From an uncultured Coriobacteriaceae bacterium (GTDB taxonomy: Bacteria > Actinomycetota > Coriobacteriia > Coriobacteriales > Coriobacteriaceae): 42,201 bases of DNA. The notes beneath the pieces were generated by a model, which saw only the letters and a program-made list of their open reading frames with translations, searched no databases and was not told the origin of the DNA. Of the stretch, positions 26,541 to 35,552 are shown one piece after another (the first letter of the stretch is position 1; the number at the start of each line of letters is the position of its first letter). The stretch is taken from assembly GCA_944320725.1 (NCBI GenBank), contig CALUIM010000008.1, forward strand, positions 158,385 through 200,585. The letters are read 5' to 3'. A program made the translations under genes and the position numbers.

Positions 26541-27539
26541 ATGGATGACGCACGTACCGATCGAAAGATTCCAATGGAAAAACTCTCGATTGTTGTTCCT
26601 TGCTACAACGAAGAAGAAAGTCTCCCTATTTTTTATGACTCGCTTAAAGAGGTATCAAGTGAGCTGTCGTCATTAGAGAGCGGCCCACAAAACATCGAGC
26701 TCATTCTTGTTGACGATGGATCAAGTGATGGCACCCTTGAGACATTCAAGTTGCTGTCAAATAAAAGGGAAGCTCCTTTCAGCATCCATTGGATTTCCTT
26801 TTCACGAAATTTCGGGAAAGAATCCGCCTTATTCGCAGGCCTTGAAGCTGCTTCAGGCGACTGGATCTGCACCATGGACGCCGATATGCAAGATCCTCCC
26901 TCGCTTCTCCCAACAATGTGGAATGAAATATCGGATGGCGAGTATGATTGCATCTCCACTCGACGAGATGACCGTACCGGAGAACCTCCTGTCCGCTCTG
27001 CATTTGCACGGCTTTTCTATCGCATAATTAACTGTTTATCCGATGCGGAAATCGTAGATGGAGCACGCGATTTCCGACTTATGAGTCGTCAGATGGCAGA
27101 CGCGGTATTAATGCTGAAGGAGCGCAATCGTTTTATAAAAGGGATTTATGGATGGGTTGGCTTTAAAACAAAATGGATCTCTTATGACAATGTAGAACGT
27201 GCCGCTGGCACAACCAAATGGAACTTTTGGAAACTTACCCGATATGCCATTGACGGTATTGTTGCGTTCTCGACAGCCCCGCTAGCTATTGCTTCGATTC
27301 TTGGAATCATAGCCTGCATCATCGCACTTATGTACGCTGCCTTTATTTTCATCCGCGCCCTCATATTCGGTGATCCCGTTGCAGGTTGGCCGACCATGAT
27401 GGTCATTATCTTGCTGCTAGGCGGAGCGCAGCTGCTTTGCATCGGAGTCGTGGGGCGCTATCTGGCAAATACTTATATCGAGTCAAAACAGCGTCCTATC
27501 TATATTGTTCGAGAAACCGGAGGCTCTGTATCGGATTAA
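26541..27539 (+). CDS. GtrB/DPM1-like GT2 glycosyltransferase
   Basis: The 332-residue protein has LSIVVPCYNEEESLP, VDDGSSDGT, the DxD stretch TMDADMQDPP and ISFSRNFGKESALFAGL, all typical of bactoprenol glucosyl/GlcNAc transferases of the GtrB/YfdH and dolichol-phosphate sugar synthase group. Two C-terminal membrane segments (about 240-275 and 280-305) follow. It likely makes a polyprenyl-phosphate sugar that a GT-C enzyme uses outside the membrane. Two polytopic GT-C-like proteins are encoded just downstream. The start ATG has GAAGG upstream. Confidence 0.92.
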   Translation: MDDARTDRKIPMEKLSIVVPCYNEEESLPIFYDSLKEVSSELSSLESGPQNIELILVDDGSSDGTLETFKLLSNKREAPFSIHWISFSRNFGKESALFAGLEAASGDWICTMDADMQDPPSLLPTMWNEISDGEYDCISTRRDDRTGEPPVRSAFARLFYRIINCLSDAEIVDGARDFRLMSRQMADAVLMLKERNRFIKGIYGWVGFKTKWISYDNVERAAGTTKWNFWKLTRYAIDGIVAFSTAPLAIASILGIIACIIALMYAAFIFIRALIFGDPVAGWPTMMVIILLLGGAQLLCIGVVGRYLANTYIESKQRPIYIVRETGGSVSD

Positions 27540-27662
27540 TGGCATCCCAACCTTTAGCGTTACATGCCATTGGCATTCATGCAAAAGGAATAGCTATCAA
27601 CCAGCTCAGAAGTGTGTAGCAAATTATTATTAATTCAAAAAAACGCTGTTAACAAGCTTATA

Positions 27663-29381
27663 TCAAGCAGGGTCTTTCTTGAAATGTTTCCAAGAGGATC
27701 GTTCATCCTGAATTGCAATCGAATTCGATCCCCTCAATAGCATGAAGAACAAAATCGGGGTAGTAAGCATGACGAAATATACATAGCGAAGCAATATCGT
27801 TGGACCAACAAAGACGGAGGCAAGGAAGCAGAGTTGCAGCAAGCATATGGAAAATGCACGATAATCGCATCTTATAAATGCATATGCAGCCACAATGATT
27901 ACTAACCAAAAGTATGCCGCCGGCGAAACAAGTAGAGAGATGAAGGGGATTTCCTGTAGTACGTTATAGCGGGAGATACTCCAAAGGAAGTCAGAATAGC
28001 TGGGTATTTTTGAATCTTGCTGGGCCGGCCATTCGACCCATGATGCAAAGAGAGAAGTTTCAGTACCGCTGTAATTATAAGGCGTAGGATTAGGATTGTT
28101 GTAGCTTGTCGGAGTCGTTGTTATATCCCAAAGCGGTTGAGTTAGTATCATCAACGCATCGAGCGAGATACTTGGATGTTCCAACACTGTCTTAAACCAC
28201 CAAGCCAGATAATCCTTTGTTCTGCCGTTATCAAGCGCATTGAACAGCTGTCCGCGAAAATAGTCAGAGTTGACTTGTGAAATAGTTGAATAGTTAAAAG
28301 CCATTGAATTGACATCTATGCCCAGCTCTTCCGCTTCGCTTGCATCAATGACGCCAAGCGCCGCCATCCGCGAAGTCTGAGCTGCCGGGACATTGATCAT
28401 CTGTCTTGCGCCATCCCATCTGTTTACAGACAGCATATCGTATCCCGGACCATTCCATAACCCATACAAGCAGAAGCCAATTAGCATGCACGCAACCAAC
28501 TGAATCAAGCGTCTTTTACTAATTACGCTACGCACAACAATGATGAATGCAGGTAGAAAGAGCACGAGCGAGTAGAAAGAATTGCTTCGAAGAGCAGTGA
28601 GGAGGAATATAAGAAGTACACCGAATACGAGCGTCAGGATCTTATTCGGTCTCCCTTTCTCAAGAACCCTAATTAGCCAAAGTAGAAATAAACAAAAGAC
28701 GCCAGAGAATAGAGCATCTTTTGTAGAGCAAATACCAAGCATTGGAATGAGCGGGTTAAGCGCGTAAAACGCAATAGAAACCCAGAAGAAAATGAAACTA
28801 ACGCCTTGTTTTATAAGGTATTTAAGTATAACTCCTAACACCGTGATCATGAAAACAATCTGAAAAGCAAAAAACAAGGCAACGGCATTGTTCCAAGAAC
28901 CATCGAAGACAACTAATCCCAGCTTAATGAGTGTTCCGCAAAGAATAGAATGTAATACGGGTTGCAGACCATCCAGAACTCCCTTAGATACATAATCGGT
29001 AATCGCATAGGTATCGTAACAGTAGTAGCCAGGCCAAGCTGCAAGCCACACTGTCAACCAACTAATTATGATGATAAGCAAGCCTAAATAATAGTGATTA
29101 TTTGAAATAACGCGGCGAGCGCTTTTGAGATGAAATGTATCAAGCGCACCCCAGAGCACAAGCAAAACGCATGCAGCGAGAGCCATAGTCAAAATGAAAC
29201 CGATCCAGAAAAACGGGCTCGCTATTATTACAGTTTGGAATTGCGCGAGCGAAAATGAGCTTAAAACGCAGAAAGCAATAGTGGCAGCTAATATAAGCGT
29301 TACAATAACTCGCCGAAAACCGAGCGTGCGCATCATACCGTCGCCTGCGGCCCGCTCCCTTGTCGCCAGCTTATTCCCCAT
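27663..29381 (-). CDS. Polytopic membrane protein, DUF6020-like (candidate GT-C)
   Basis: The 572-residue protein has about 12-14 hydrophobic segments. It contains the cluster AAWPGYYCYDTYAITDYV followed by LQPVLHSILCGTLI, which I associate with DUF6020 membrane proteins of Gram-positive bacteria, and an acidic extracytoplasmic loop after the middle. The topology and polysaccharide context fit a GT-C-like enzyme or polymer-handling protein, but no catalytic proof is visible. It is convergent with the GtrB-like gene and divergent from the next gene. Confidence 0.7.
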   Translation of the reverse strand: MGNKLATRERAAGDGMMRTLGFRRVIVTLILAATIAFCVLSSFSLAQFQTVIIASPFFWIGFILTMALAACVLLVLWGALDTFHLKSARRVISNNHYYLGLLIIIISWLTVWLAAWPGYYCYDTYAITDYVSKGVLDGLQPVLHSILCGTLIKLGLVVFDGSWNNAVALFFAFQIVFMITVLGVILKYLIKQGVSFIFFWVSIAFYALNPLIPMLGICSTKDALFSGVFCLFLLWLIRVLEKGRPNKILTLVFGVLLIFLLTALRSNSFYSLVLFLPAFIIVVRSVISKRRLIQLVACMLIGFCLYGLWNGPGYDMLSVNRWDGARQMINVPAAQTSRMAALGVIDASEAEELGIDVNSMAFNYSTISQVNSDYFRGQLFNALDNGRTKDYLAWWFKTVLEHPSISLDALMILTQPLWDITTTPTSYNNPNPTPYNYSGTETSLFASWVEWPAQQDSKIPSYSDFLWSISRYNVLQEIPFISLLVSPAAYFWLVIIVAAYAFIRCDYRAFSICLLQLCFLASVFVGPTILLRYVYFVMLTTPILFFMLLRGSNSIAIQDERSSWKHFKKDPA

Positions 29382-29551
29382 TCGGTCCCCCTAAATGAAA
29401 GGTCCTACTTCTCAAGATGGTAAGACGCTCATGTTATAGTAAACCAGTTCATTACCCCCATAGTTGCAAAGGTCTATTATGGATACGCTTTTGATCGTGC
29501 TTAGATCTGAGAGCTTGTTCCTTTGACTTTGATGATTTGGTAGGCTGACAT

Positions 29552-31288
29552 ATGAACCGTTGCGCTGATTTCTTCAAACATATCGGTGTTGCGTTATTGC
29601 AACTCGGCTTAGCTGTTTCACTTACAATCCTACTTCCATTATCTATGTTGTCCTTTCCGTTTTCTTGGAAAAATAACCTTTCAGCAGAGGTGGTCGAAAC
29701 CCTCACGCTATATTTTGATCCCTGCAGTGCGGCGCTCATTCTTTTTGCCGTAGTTCTCATCTTCGTTCTTCTCAAAATCGCGATGAGAATAGTCACAACG
29801 AATAGCAGGTTCCTCTATATGACTATGCTTGTATTACTTTCTAGCATCGCCCTCCAGCTCTGGTGGGTAGTTATCCAAGGTGCAGAATCGAGCCTATTCA
29901 GTGATTCCAATCAGCTTATTCAATATGCAAGTGAAATCGCACGCGGAGACTATTCATCATTTGACACCGCTCTTCTTCCATTAGATGAAATGAAATTAGG
30001 CACATACTATTTTACTAACTACCCATATCAAGCTGGAGTTCTGCTTTACTTCATTCTCATGTTTAAAGTCTTCTGCAGCAACGCCCCTTTTGCGTTACAG
30101 CTTTTTAATATCATGGGAAATGAAATTACTTTCCTATGCTTGCTATATCTTGGAACCCGCATCGACAATAGGCTAAACATGAAGACCTCAATCGTACTTC
30201 TCCTTGGATTGGCCTTCCCTTTCTACATGTATTCTTCTTTCTTCTATGGGAATCAAATCGGATTGGCTCTCGCAATGATTGCCGTTGCCTTAAATGTATC
30301 AGCTATGCAAATTAACTCCGAGGGGAAACTCCCATATGCCCGCATTATGGTTTCATTCATCCCCTATTCTGCTTCGATCATAATCAAACCGACCTACATT
30401 GTCATTGCTTTCGCCGTAGTTGCCCTCTGGGTTGTACACGCTCTTATGACACGGACCTCTCGTGTATGTCGCATGACGGCTCTATCCATTGTTATTGTCC
30501 TAATCTCTAATTCCGTTTCAAGCGTTCCGGCAACAATTCTAGAGAGTAAATTAGGATACTCTTTAGGAGATGGGATTCCTAAAACAGCGTGGATCGCCAT
30601 GGGATTGCAGAACGACTCAGTTTTAGGAACTTCAATGCCTGGATGGTGGAACCCATATCCTAATGACATTCAAAAGGAATCGAATAATGATTACGCCCTT
30701 ATGGAAAAAGAGGCGAGGCGAGAGATCGTGAAACAAATAGGCAACTTATTTAAAAACCCCAAATACGGTATCTCGTTTTTCGCCAATAAACTTGGGACAG
30801 AATGGCTTAACCCAGATTTCCAAGCGAACTACTTCGCAGCAATCAACTATCATCAAACGATTGATGGGGAACTGATTACGTTTTATCCGACCAAACATAA
30901 TGTAGAAACTTCCACAGATGACTACCAGAAATCAATTTACTTATGGGAAACGATAGAGCACCTATCATCATTTTTCGATGCTTACCAATCCTTTATTTAC
31001 ACGGCTGCATTATTAGGATCTATCTTTCTTTTTATTAACCGCAAAACAGCAACCATTCCGCAGGTAACCTTATTATGTATTTTTGTGTTTGGTTTTATTC
31101 TATATACACTTTGGGAAGCCAAATCTCAGTACTGCTTACCGTTTTTCATGTGCTTAATCCCAGTTGCCGCGTATGGAATCACTTATATAGAGGATATGTT
31201 AGACGTCGGTCTCCACAGCATTCGCAAGATTCAAATAGGTGATAAATTTAATAATAAACCAAATGGTAAAGCTCAATGCACGGGGTGA
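29552..31288 (+). CDS. Polytopic glycosyltransferase-like membrane protein (GT39/PMT-like)
   Basis: The 578-residue protein has about 11-13 membrane segments. The first large extracytoplasmic loop contains FSDSNQLIQYASEIARGDYS and TNYPYQAGVLLYF, and a later one has MPGWWNPYP. This layout matches GT-C enzymes that use lipid-linked sugars, such as ArnT/PMT-type and mannosyltransferase-like proteins of Gram-positive bacteria. It may use the polyprenyl sugar made by the neighbouring GT2 enzymes. The frame ends just before transposon debris, so the original C-terminus may have been altered. The ribosome site is weak (AGG 8-10 nt upstream). Confidence 0.7.
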   Translation: MNRCADFFKHIGVALLQLGLAVSLTILLPLSMLSFPFSWKNNLSAEVVETLTLYFDPCSAALILFAVVLIFVLLKIAMRIVTTNSRFLYMTMLVLLSSIALQLWWVVIQGAESSLFSDSNQLIQYASEIARGDYSSFDTALLPLDEMKLGTYYFTNYPYQAGVLLYFILMFKVFCSNAPFALQLFNIMGNEITFLCLLYLGTRIDNRLNMKTSIVLLLGLAFPFYMYSSFFYGNQIGLALAMIAVALNVSAMQINSEGKLPYARIMVSFIPYSASIIIKPTYIVIAFAVVALWVVHALMTRTSRVCRMTALSIVIVLISNSVSSVPATILESKLGYSLGDGIPKTAWIAMGLQNDSVLGTSMPGWWNPYPNDIQKESNNDYALMEKEARREIVKQIGNLFKNPKYGISFFANKLGTEWLNPDFQANYFAAINYHQTIDGELITFYPTKHNVETSTDDYQKSIYLWETIEHLSSFFDAYQSFIYTAALLGSIFLFINRKTATIPQVTLLCIFVFGFILYTLWEAKSQYCLPFFMCLIPVAAYGITYIEDMLDVGLHSIRKIQIGDKFNNKPNGKAQCTG

Positions 31289-31301
31289 GTAGTAACCCGC
31301 T

Positions 31302-31334
31302 TCGGTAACGCCGGTCAGCTGCCGGCGGTACCGA
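31302..31334. repeat. Long inverted repeat at the edge of the transposon debris
   Basis: TCGGTAACGCCGG and CCGGCGGTACCGA pair at 12 of 13 positions across a 7-nt loop. It lies between the GT-C-like gene and the istB remnant and may be the end of the IS21-type element or a terminator. Confidence 0.45.
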
Positions 31335-31355
31335 GGATAAACCGGCTTGGTACCG

Positions 31356-31606
31356 CTACGAGTCCCTCTTCTTGGCGAAGTACTCCCGCATGTTCGGACC
31401 GTCGAGATCGATGTAGCGCGCGCCCGTGGCGACCCGGTTCAGTATCGAGTCGGCCATCAGCTCGCCCTCGATCCTCAGGTACCACTCGTTGGGCTCGAGC
31501 TGCGAGGCGATGAGGGTTGCCGCGCGGCCCTCGCGGGCCTCCATGATCTCGAAGAGGTCGGTCGCGCCCTGCGTCGCGATCGGCGTGGTCAGGAAGTCGT
31601 CGACGG
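31356..31606 (-). pseudogene. istB: IstB-like IS21 helper ATPase, 3' fragment
   Basis: The roughly 83 remaining codons read VDDFLTTPI, DLFEIMEAREGRAATLIASQ, then MADSILNRVATGARYIDLDG to a stop at 31356. This is the C-terminal third of IstB (Walker-B-like DD, TSQ sensor, ADAILDR). The 5' part is missing because an IS256-type element begins at 31607. The expected remainder of istB and istA is not found on the other side, so a deletion accompanied or followed the insertion. Confidence 0.85.
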
Positions 31607-32900
31607 GTAGTGTCAAGATTCTTGCGCACTTTCCGACAGCCCCATACGCCCGCCCTCCGGTACGGCTACCCCTCCAGCAGAGTCACGTCCAGGTAGCGGC
31701 GGGAGCCCCACTCGCTCTCCGCGACGTACTTGAGCCTCGCGGTCACGAGCATGAGGGCGCTCTTGCCGTCGGGAAACGTCCCCACGACCCTGGTCCTGCG
31801 CCTGATCTCGCGGTTGAGCCGCTCGATGGCGTTGTTGGTGCGTATGCGCCGCCAGTGGGCGGCGGGGAACCTCGTGTAGGTCAGGGTCTCGGCGTAGCCC
31901 CCGCGGACGACCTTGGCGGCCTCCCCGAGCCTCATGGACTCGAGCTCCGCGGCCACCTCGAGCGCCTTGGCCTCAGAGGCCTCCCGCGACTCCATCGCGT
32001 GGATCGCCCTGAGCATGGCCGCGACCCCCGGCCTCTTGGACTTGGGCACCCTGGCCAGCACGTTCCTGTAGAAGTGGACCGTGCACCTCTGGTACGCCGC
32101 GTCGGGGAAGACCTCCGCTATCGAGCCCACCATGCCGGCGGCCTTGTCGCCGGTGAACATCCTCACGCCGCGAAGCCCCCTGGACTTCAGCCACGAGAGG
32201 AACTCTCGCCAGCACCCCGAGGACTCCGTGAAGCCCTCCGCGGCGCCGATGACCTCGCGGTAGCCGTCGTCGTCGACGCCGATGGCCACCATCACCGCCA
32301 CGTTCTCGTAGGAGCCGCCCCAGCTTCTCTTCAGGTAGATCCCGTCGACGTAGACGTAGGGGTAGGCGCGCTCGAGGGGGCGGTTGCGCCATCGCTCGAC
32401 CGCCTCGAACGCCTTCTCGTTGAGGTTGGAGACCGTCGACGCGGACACGCTCGACCCCCAGAGGATCTCGGAGACGTCCTCGATGCGCCTGGTGGAGACG
32501 CCCGCGAGGTACATCTCGATCATGGCCTCCTCGACCGATGTCTTGCGCCGGCGGTAGCGCTCGATGATCGCCGTGGTGAACCTCATGCCCTTGAGCTTGG
32601 GCATGCGGACCGTGACCTCGCCGGAGGTCGTGGTCAGCTTCCTCTCGTAGTGGCCGGCCCGGTAGGCCTCGCGGTCGGCGGTCCGCTCGTAGCGCTCGGC
32701 GCCGACGAGGTCACCGGCCTCCTCCTCGAGGAGGCCGTTCAGCGTGTCCTCGACGGTCCTCCTGACGAGCTCGCGAAGGTCGGACTTCAGGGACTCCTCG
32801 TTGAAAGATACAATGTCGAATCATACCGGGGCGGGCCGTGCCCTCCTTCCTTACCTGGACGCTATTCCGCTGTCAAAGTGCGCAAGAAATTGTACGTTAC
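31607..32900. mobile_element. IS256-family insertion sequence
   Basis: The element is about 1.29 kb. Its terminal inverted repeats are 31607-31632 and 32875-32900, matching at 20 of 26 positions with a shared 14-nt core (AAAGTGCGCAAGAA and its complement). It contains one full-length minus-strand transposase gene. No target-site duplication is seen next to the repeats (left flank GTCGACGG, right flank CCGGAGAC), which fits deletion or recombination after insertion. Confidence 0.85.
31666..32814 (-). CDS. IS256-family transposase
   Basis: The product is about 382 residues. It starts near IVSFNEESLKSDLREL and runs through GLLEEEAGDLVGAERYERT to YVYVDGIYLKRSWGG (first catalytic Asp), GDKAAGMVGSIAEVFP, QRCTVHFYRNVL and RRIRTNNAIERLNREIRRRT (catalytic Glu). 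This is the full DDE set and normal length for the family. No ATG lies at the N-terminus of the homologous frame. ATT at 32812-32814 is used here, an internal CTG at 32790 is possible, and the first ATG in frame (32602-32604) would lose the N-terminal domain. The start is therefore uncertain, but the frame has no stops. Confidence 0.9.
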   Translation of the reverse strand: MVSFNEESLKSDLRELVRRTVEDTLNGLLEEEAGDLVGAERYERTADREAYRAGHYERKLTTTSGEVTVRMPKLKGMRFTTAIIERYRRRKTSVEEAMIEMYLAGVSTRRIEDVSEILWGSSVSASTVSNLNEKAFEAVERWRNRPLERAYPYVYVDGIYLKRSWGGSYENVAVMVAIGVDDDGYREVIGAAEGFTESSGCWREFLSWLKSRGLRGVRMFTGDKAAGMVGSIAEVFPDAAYQRCTVHFYRNVLARVPKSKRPGVAAMLRAIHAMESREASEAKALEVAAELESMRLGEAAKVVRGGYAETLTYTRFPAAHWRRIRTNNAIERLNREIRRRTRVVGTFPDGKSALMLVTARLKYVAESEWGSRRYLDVTLLEG

Positions 32901-32909
32901 CCGGAGACG

Positions 32910-33475
32910 CGCACGTTCAGGGTATCCACGAGGAAGATTGGAGGGGTCCACGAAAGAATGGTCACGGCCTATGTCTCCAAGAACGCTGTGTCGCGCATCT
33001 GCCCGGCACTCGATGTCAAGGTAACAGAGCTCAGGTCGCGTCAGCTTCTCGCAATGCACTTCCCGTACCTGAGGATCAACGCGACCTACATGCCCAGCAG
33101 AAAGGACAGCCACGACGCCACTTTCGCAGCGGTCACCACCATAGCCATCGGTAAGGACGGCACGCCGCGTCGTTAGCTCGGCGGACATTCACGCGGAGTT
33201 CCGCGCGAGCTGGAAATTGGTCGTGCGCGGCCTCTGCGAACAGGGACTCTCCGGGGGTCCAGTACGTGACCTCGGGTGAGCACGACGGCATCGTCCGCGC
33301 AGTGTGTGAGATCTTCTCGGGCCAGCCTAGCCAGAGGTGCGTAGTACACCTCGAGCGCAACGTAATCGACGCGTGCACCACGGGTACGAAGAGGATCGCC
33401 GTTTGCGTGCTCCACGCAGTCTTCGGCGAGGACGTGAGCGCTCTAGCAGACGGGCATGCGGCATCGTCTAGGGAT
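32910..33475 (+). pseudogene. Degraded IS256-type transposase
   Basis: On the plus strand, broken frames read VSTRKIGGVHERM, AYVSKNAVSRICPALDVKV, FPYLRINATYMPSRKDSHDA, then after stops and frameshifts REFRASWKLVVRGLCEQGLS, VTSGEHDGIVRAVCEIFSG and QRCVVHLERNVIDAC. These are in family order for an IS256/mutator-type transposase different from the intact copy, with the first Asp replaced within INATYM. It lies directly beside the intact element in opposite orientation. The 33476-33627 gap to the next gene shows nothing recognisable. Confidence 0.8.
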
Positions 33476-33627
33476 TCTTGACCAACGCAGGCAAGATCAT
33501 GAGATGACCAAGGAAAAACGACTGGCGACACGATACACGGCGGGACGGCAGCGTAGAGGAAAAACCGCTCTCAGGTCGCTTTCTTGTTTATGAGCAAATC
33601 ATAGCTGCCGCATGCATCGACAACTCA

Positions 33628-34497
33628 TCAAAAGGTCCTCCTGTATCTCTCCGGGTAAAGTGCCGGATGGTTTGTCACCCATCTGGCAAGCTCCTCAACC
33701 TGCTCAGGATAGGGCAGCGGACGGTAGCCGTCGGGAAGCGCCGTGCGCACGAGCGTCTTGTCGAGGACCACCGATGGGTCGTCCTCGACCGCAACCTCGT
33801 CATCCCTGAAGCATCGAGAGAAGAGCCTCAGCAGCTCGGACTTCGGAATTCCCGGACCGTCCGGGACCATGTTCACGAGTCCTGCGGACCCGTCCAGCGC
33901 GCACGCCTCCACCGCCTTCGCTAGCTCCAGCGACGTGAGGCCAGTCCATATCGCGCGCGTCCAGCCCCGGACGCGCTTGTCCTGCCCCATGAACCAGTTG
34001 AGCAGCCCCGTCCCGTTCGGATTGATATCAGGCCCGACAAGCGACTGCCTAAGCGTCAGGTCCTTGCCGTTCCTCAGCTCGCCAAGTGCCTTACTCCTGT
34101 CGTAAAGCGTCCTGCCGTCAGGGATCGAACTCTCATCGTATGGCCCCGTGTTACCCGCAAACACGCAGTCAGTAGAAATATGGAACACCCTGGCAGGAGT
34201 GCAGGCAGTGACATGCTCGAGCCAGTGCGGGAGATAGGCATTGAGATACGCTGCCATGTCGGGCCGGGCATCGCAGTCCGAGTTCAAGAGGCCTATACAG
34301 TTTACGATGACGTCTGGATCCGAGACCCCCAGCGCTTCGTTGAGCGAGGCGCAATCGAGAGCGTCCCCGACGATTGTCCGCTCGAGAAATTCAGCACTTC
34401 GCCGGGAGTAGCCCCACACCTCGTGCCCGTGCTCGGAGAGATACAGGGAGACCAGATGTCCGGCCATTCCCGTGGCACCGAGGACGAGAAACCTCAT
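33628..34497 (-). CDS. RmlD-like NAD(P)-dependent sugar reductase (SDR)
   Basis: The 289-residue protein has the Rossmann motif VLGATGMAG (7-13), ISTDCVFAG and the catalytic YDRSK, with the length and pattern of dTDP-4-dehydrorhamnose reductase-type SDRs. It overlaps the upstream FnlA/CapE-like gene by 4 nt (ATGA). That pairing suggests it reduces the 4-keto product of that dehydratase, in the role of FnlB/CapF/WbjC, rather than making dTDP-rhamnose, since no rmlA/B/C are nearby. It lacks the C-terminal cupin domain of CapF. It is the last gene of the locus. Confidence 0.82.
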   Translation of the reverse strand: MRFLVLGATGMAGHLVSLYLSEHGHEVWGYSRRSAEFLERTIVGDALDCASLNEALGVSDPDVIVNCIGLLNSDCDARPDMAAYLNAYLPHWLEHVTACTPARVFHISTDCVFAGNTGPYDESSIPDGRTLYDRSKALGELRNGKDLTLRQSLVGPDINPNGTGLLNWFMGQDKRVRGWTRAIWTGLTSLELAKAVEACALDGSAGLVNMVPDGPGIPKSELLRLFSRCFRDDEVAVEDDPSVVLDKTLVRTALPDGYRPLPYPEQVEELARWVTNHPALYPERYRRTF

Positions 34498-35552
34498 TGC
34501 GCCGCCTCACCTTCACGACCCTCGAGAGCGAGGCGCACGTACTCCGCAGTCATGATTTTCTCGATGGTGCCGGCAACGTCCAGACGCATGGTGTTGTGCG
34601 AGGTATAGGCCTCGTCCGCCATCGTGCGCACATCTTCCGGCGCCATGAAATGCTGATCGTAATTGAGGTCGCGGGAGTCGGACCGCACGCGGAAATAGTC
34701 GCCCATGTCCTCTGCGCGCAGCACCTCTTCGCGTGTCATGAGGGTCTCGAATAGTTTCTCGCCATGTCGCGTGCCAATCACACGTGTTCCAGTTCGACCG
34801 AAGATTTCCTGTACCGCCTCAGCGAGATCGGAGATCGTGGAGGCGGGAGCCTTCTGGATGAAAAGGTCACCCGGCTCGGCGTGCTCGAACGCAAACTCGA
34901 CCAGGTCAACCGCCTCATCGAGATTCATGAGAAAGCGGGTCATGGAGGGGTCAGTGACCGTGACAGGCTCCCCCGCCTTGATTTGTTTGATGAAGAGGGG
35001 GATAACAGATCCACGGGAGCACATCACGTTACCATAGCGCGTGCAACAGATGGTCGTCCTGCCCGCTCCATTGCGAGCGTTCGCATAGATGATGGACTCC
35101 ATCATTGCCTTGGACTTGCCCATTGCATTGATGGGGTACGCAGCCTTGTCCGTAGAGAGACAGACCACCCGCTCCACGCCCTCCTCTATGGCGGCATGAA
35201 GCACGTTGTCCGTACCGATTACGTTCGTCCGCACGGCCTCCATGGGGAAGAACTCGCACGAAGGCACCTGCTTAAGAGCTGCTGCATGAAAGACGAAGTT
35301 GACTCCACGCATGGCGTCTCTGATAGATTGCAGGTTGCGAACGTCGCCAATGAAAAAACGCACTTTCGCCGCATTCTCAGAGTAGCGCAACTGAAGACGA
35401 TGGCGCATGTCATCTTGTTTCTTCTCGTCACGTGAAAAGATACGAATCTCGGCGACATCAGAGTCTAGAAAGTGTTTAAGAACAGTATTACCAAAGCTAC
35501 CCGTCCCACCGGTAATCATAAGTGTTGAGCCAGAGAGACTCGCCAGATTCAT
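34494..35552 (-). CDS. fnlA: UDP-GlcNAc 4,6-dehydratase/5-epimerase, FnlA/CapE-like
   Basis: The 352-residue protein has the nucleotide-binding GGTGSFG (15-21), AALKQVPSCEFFPMEAVRTN and the catalytic LSTDKAAYPINAMGKSKAMM, followed by RYGNVMCSRGSVIPLF and TDPSMTRFLMNLDEAV. These are specific to the FnlA/CapE/WbjB group, which converts UDP-GlcNAc to 4-keto-6-deoxy-L-HexNAc intermediates on the way to UDP-L-FucNAc or UDP-L-QuiNAc. It overlaps the genes on both sides by 4 nt, so it is translationally coupled with the RmlD-like reductase. Pathway completion needs a 2-epimerase, for which the epimerase at the right edge is one candidate. Confidence 0.9.
   Translation of the reverse strand: MNLASLSGSTLMITGGTGSFGNTVLKHFLDSDVAEIRIFSRDEKKQDDMRHRLQLRYSENAAKVRFFIGDVRNLQSIRDAMRGVNFVFHAAALKQVPSCEFFPMEAVRTNVIGTDNVLHAAIEEGVERVVCLSTDKAAYPINAMGKSKAMMESIIYANARNGAGRTTICCTRYGNVMCSRGSVIPLFIKQIKAGEPVTVTDPSMTRFLMNLDEAVDLVEFAFEHAEPGDLFIQKAPASTISDLAEAVQEIFGRTGTRVIGTRHGEKLFETLMTREEVLRAEDMGDYFRVRSDSRDLNYDQHFMAPEDVRTMADEAYTSHNTMRLDVAGTIEKIMTAEYVRLALEGREGEAAQ

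Noticed and set aside
31426-33024. 532-codon plus-strand frame across the IS256 element
   Set aside because: It is antisense to the real transposase and istB fragment and runs through both terminal repeats; only its end coincides with the second degraded transposase region.
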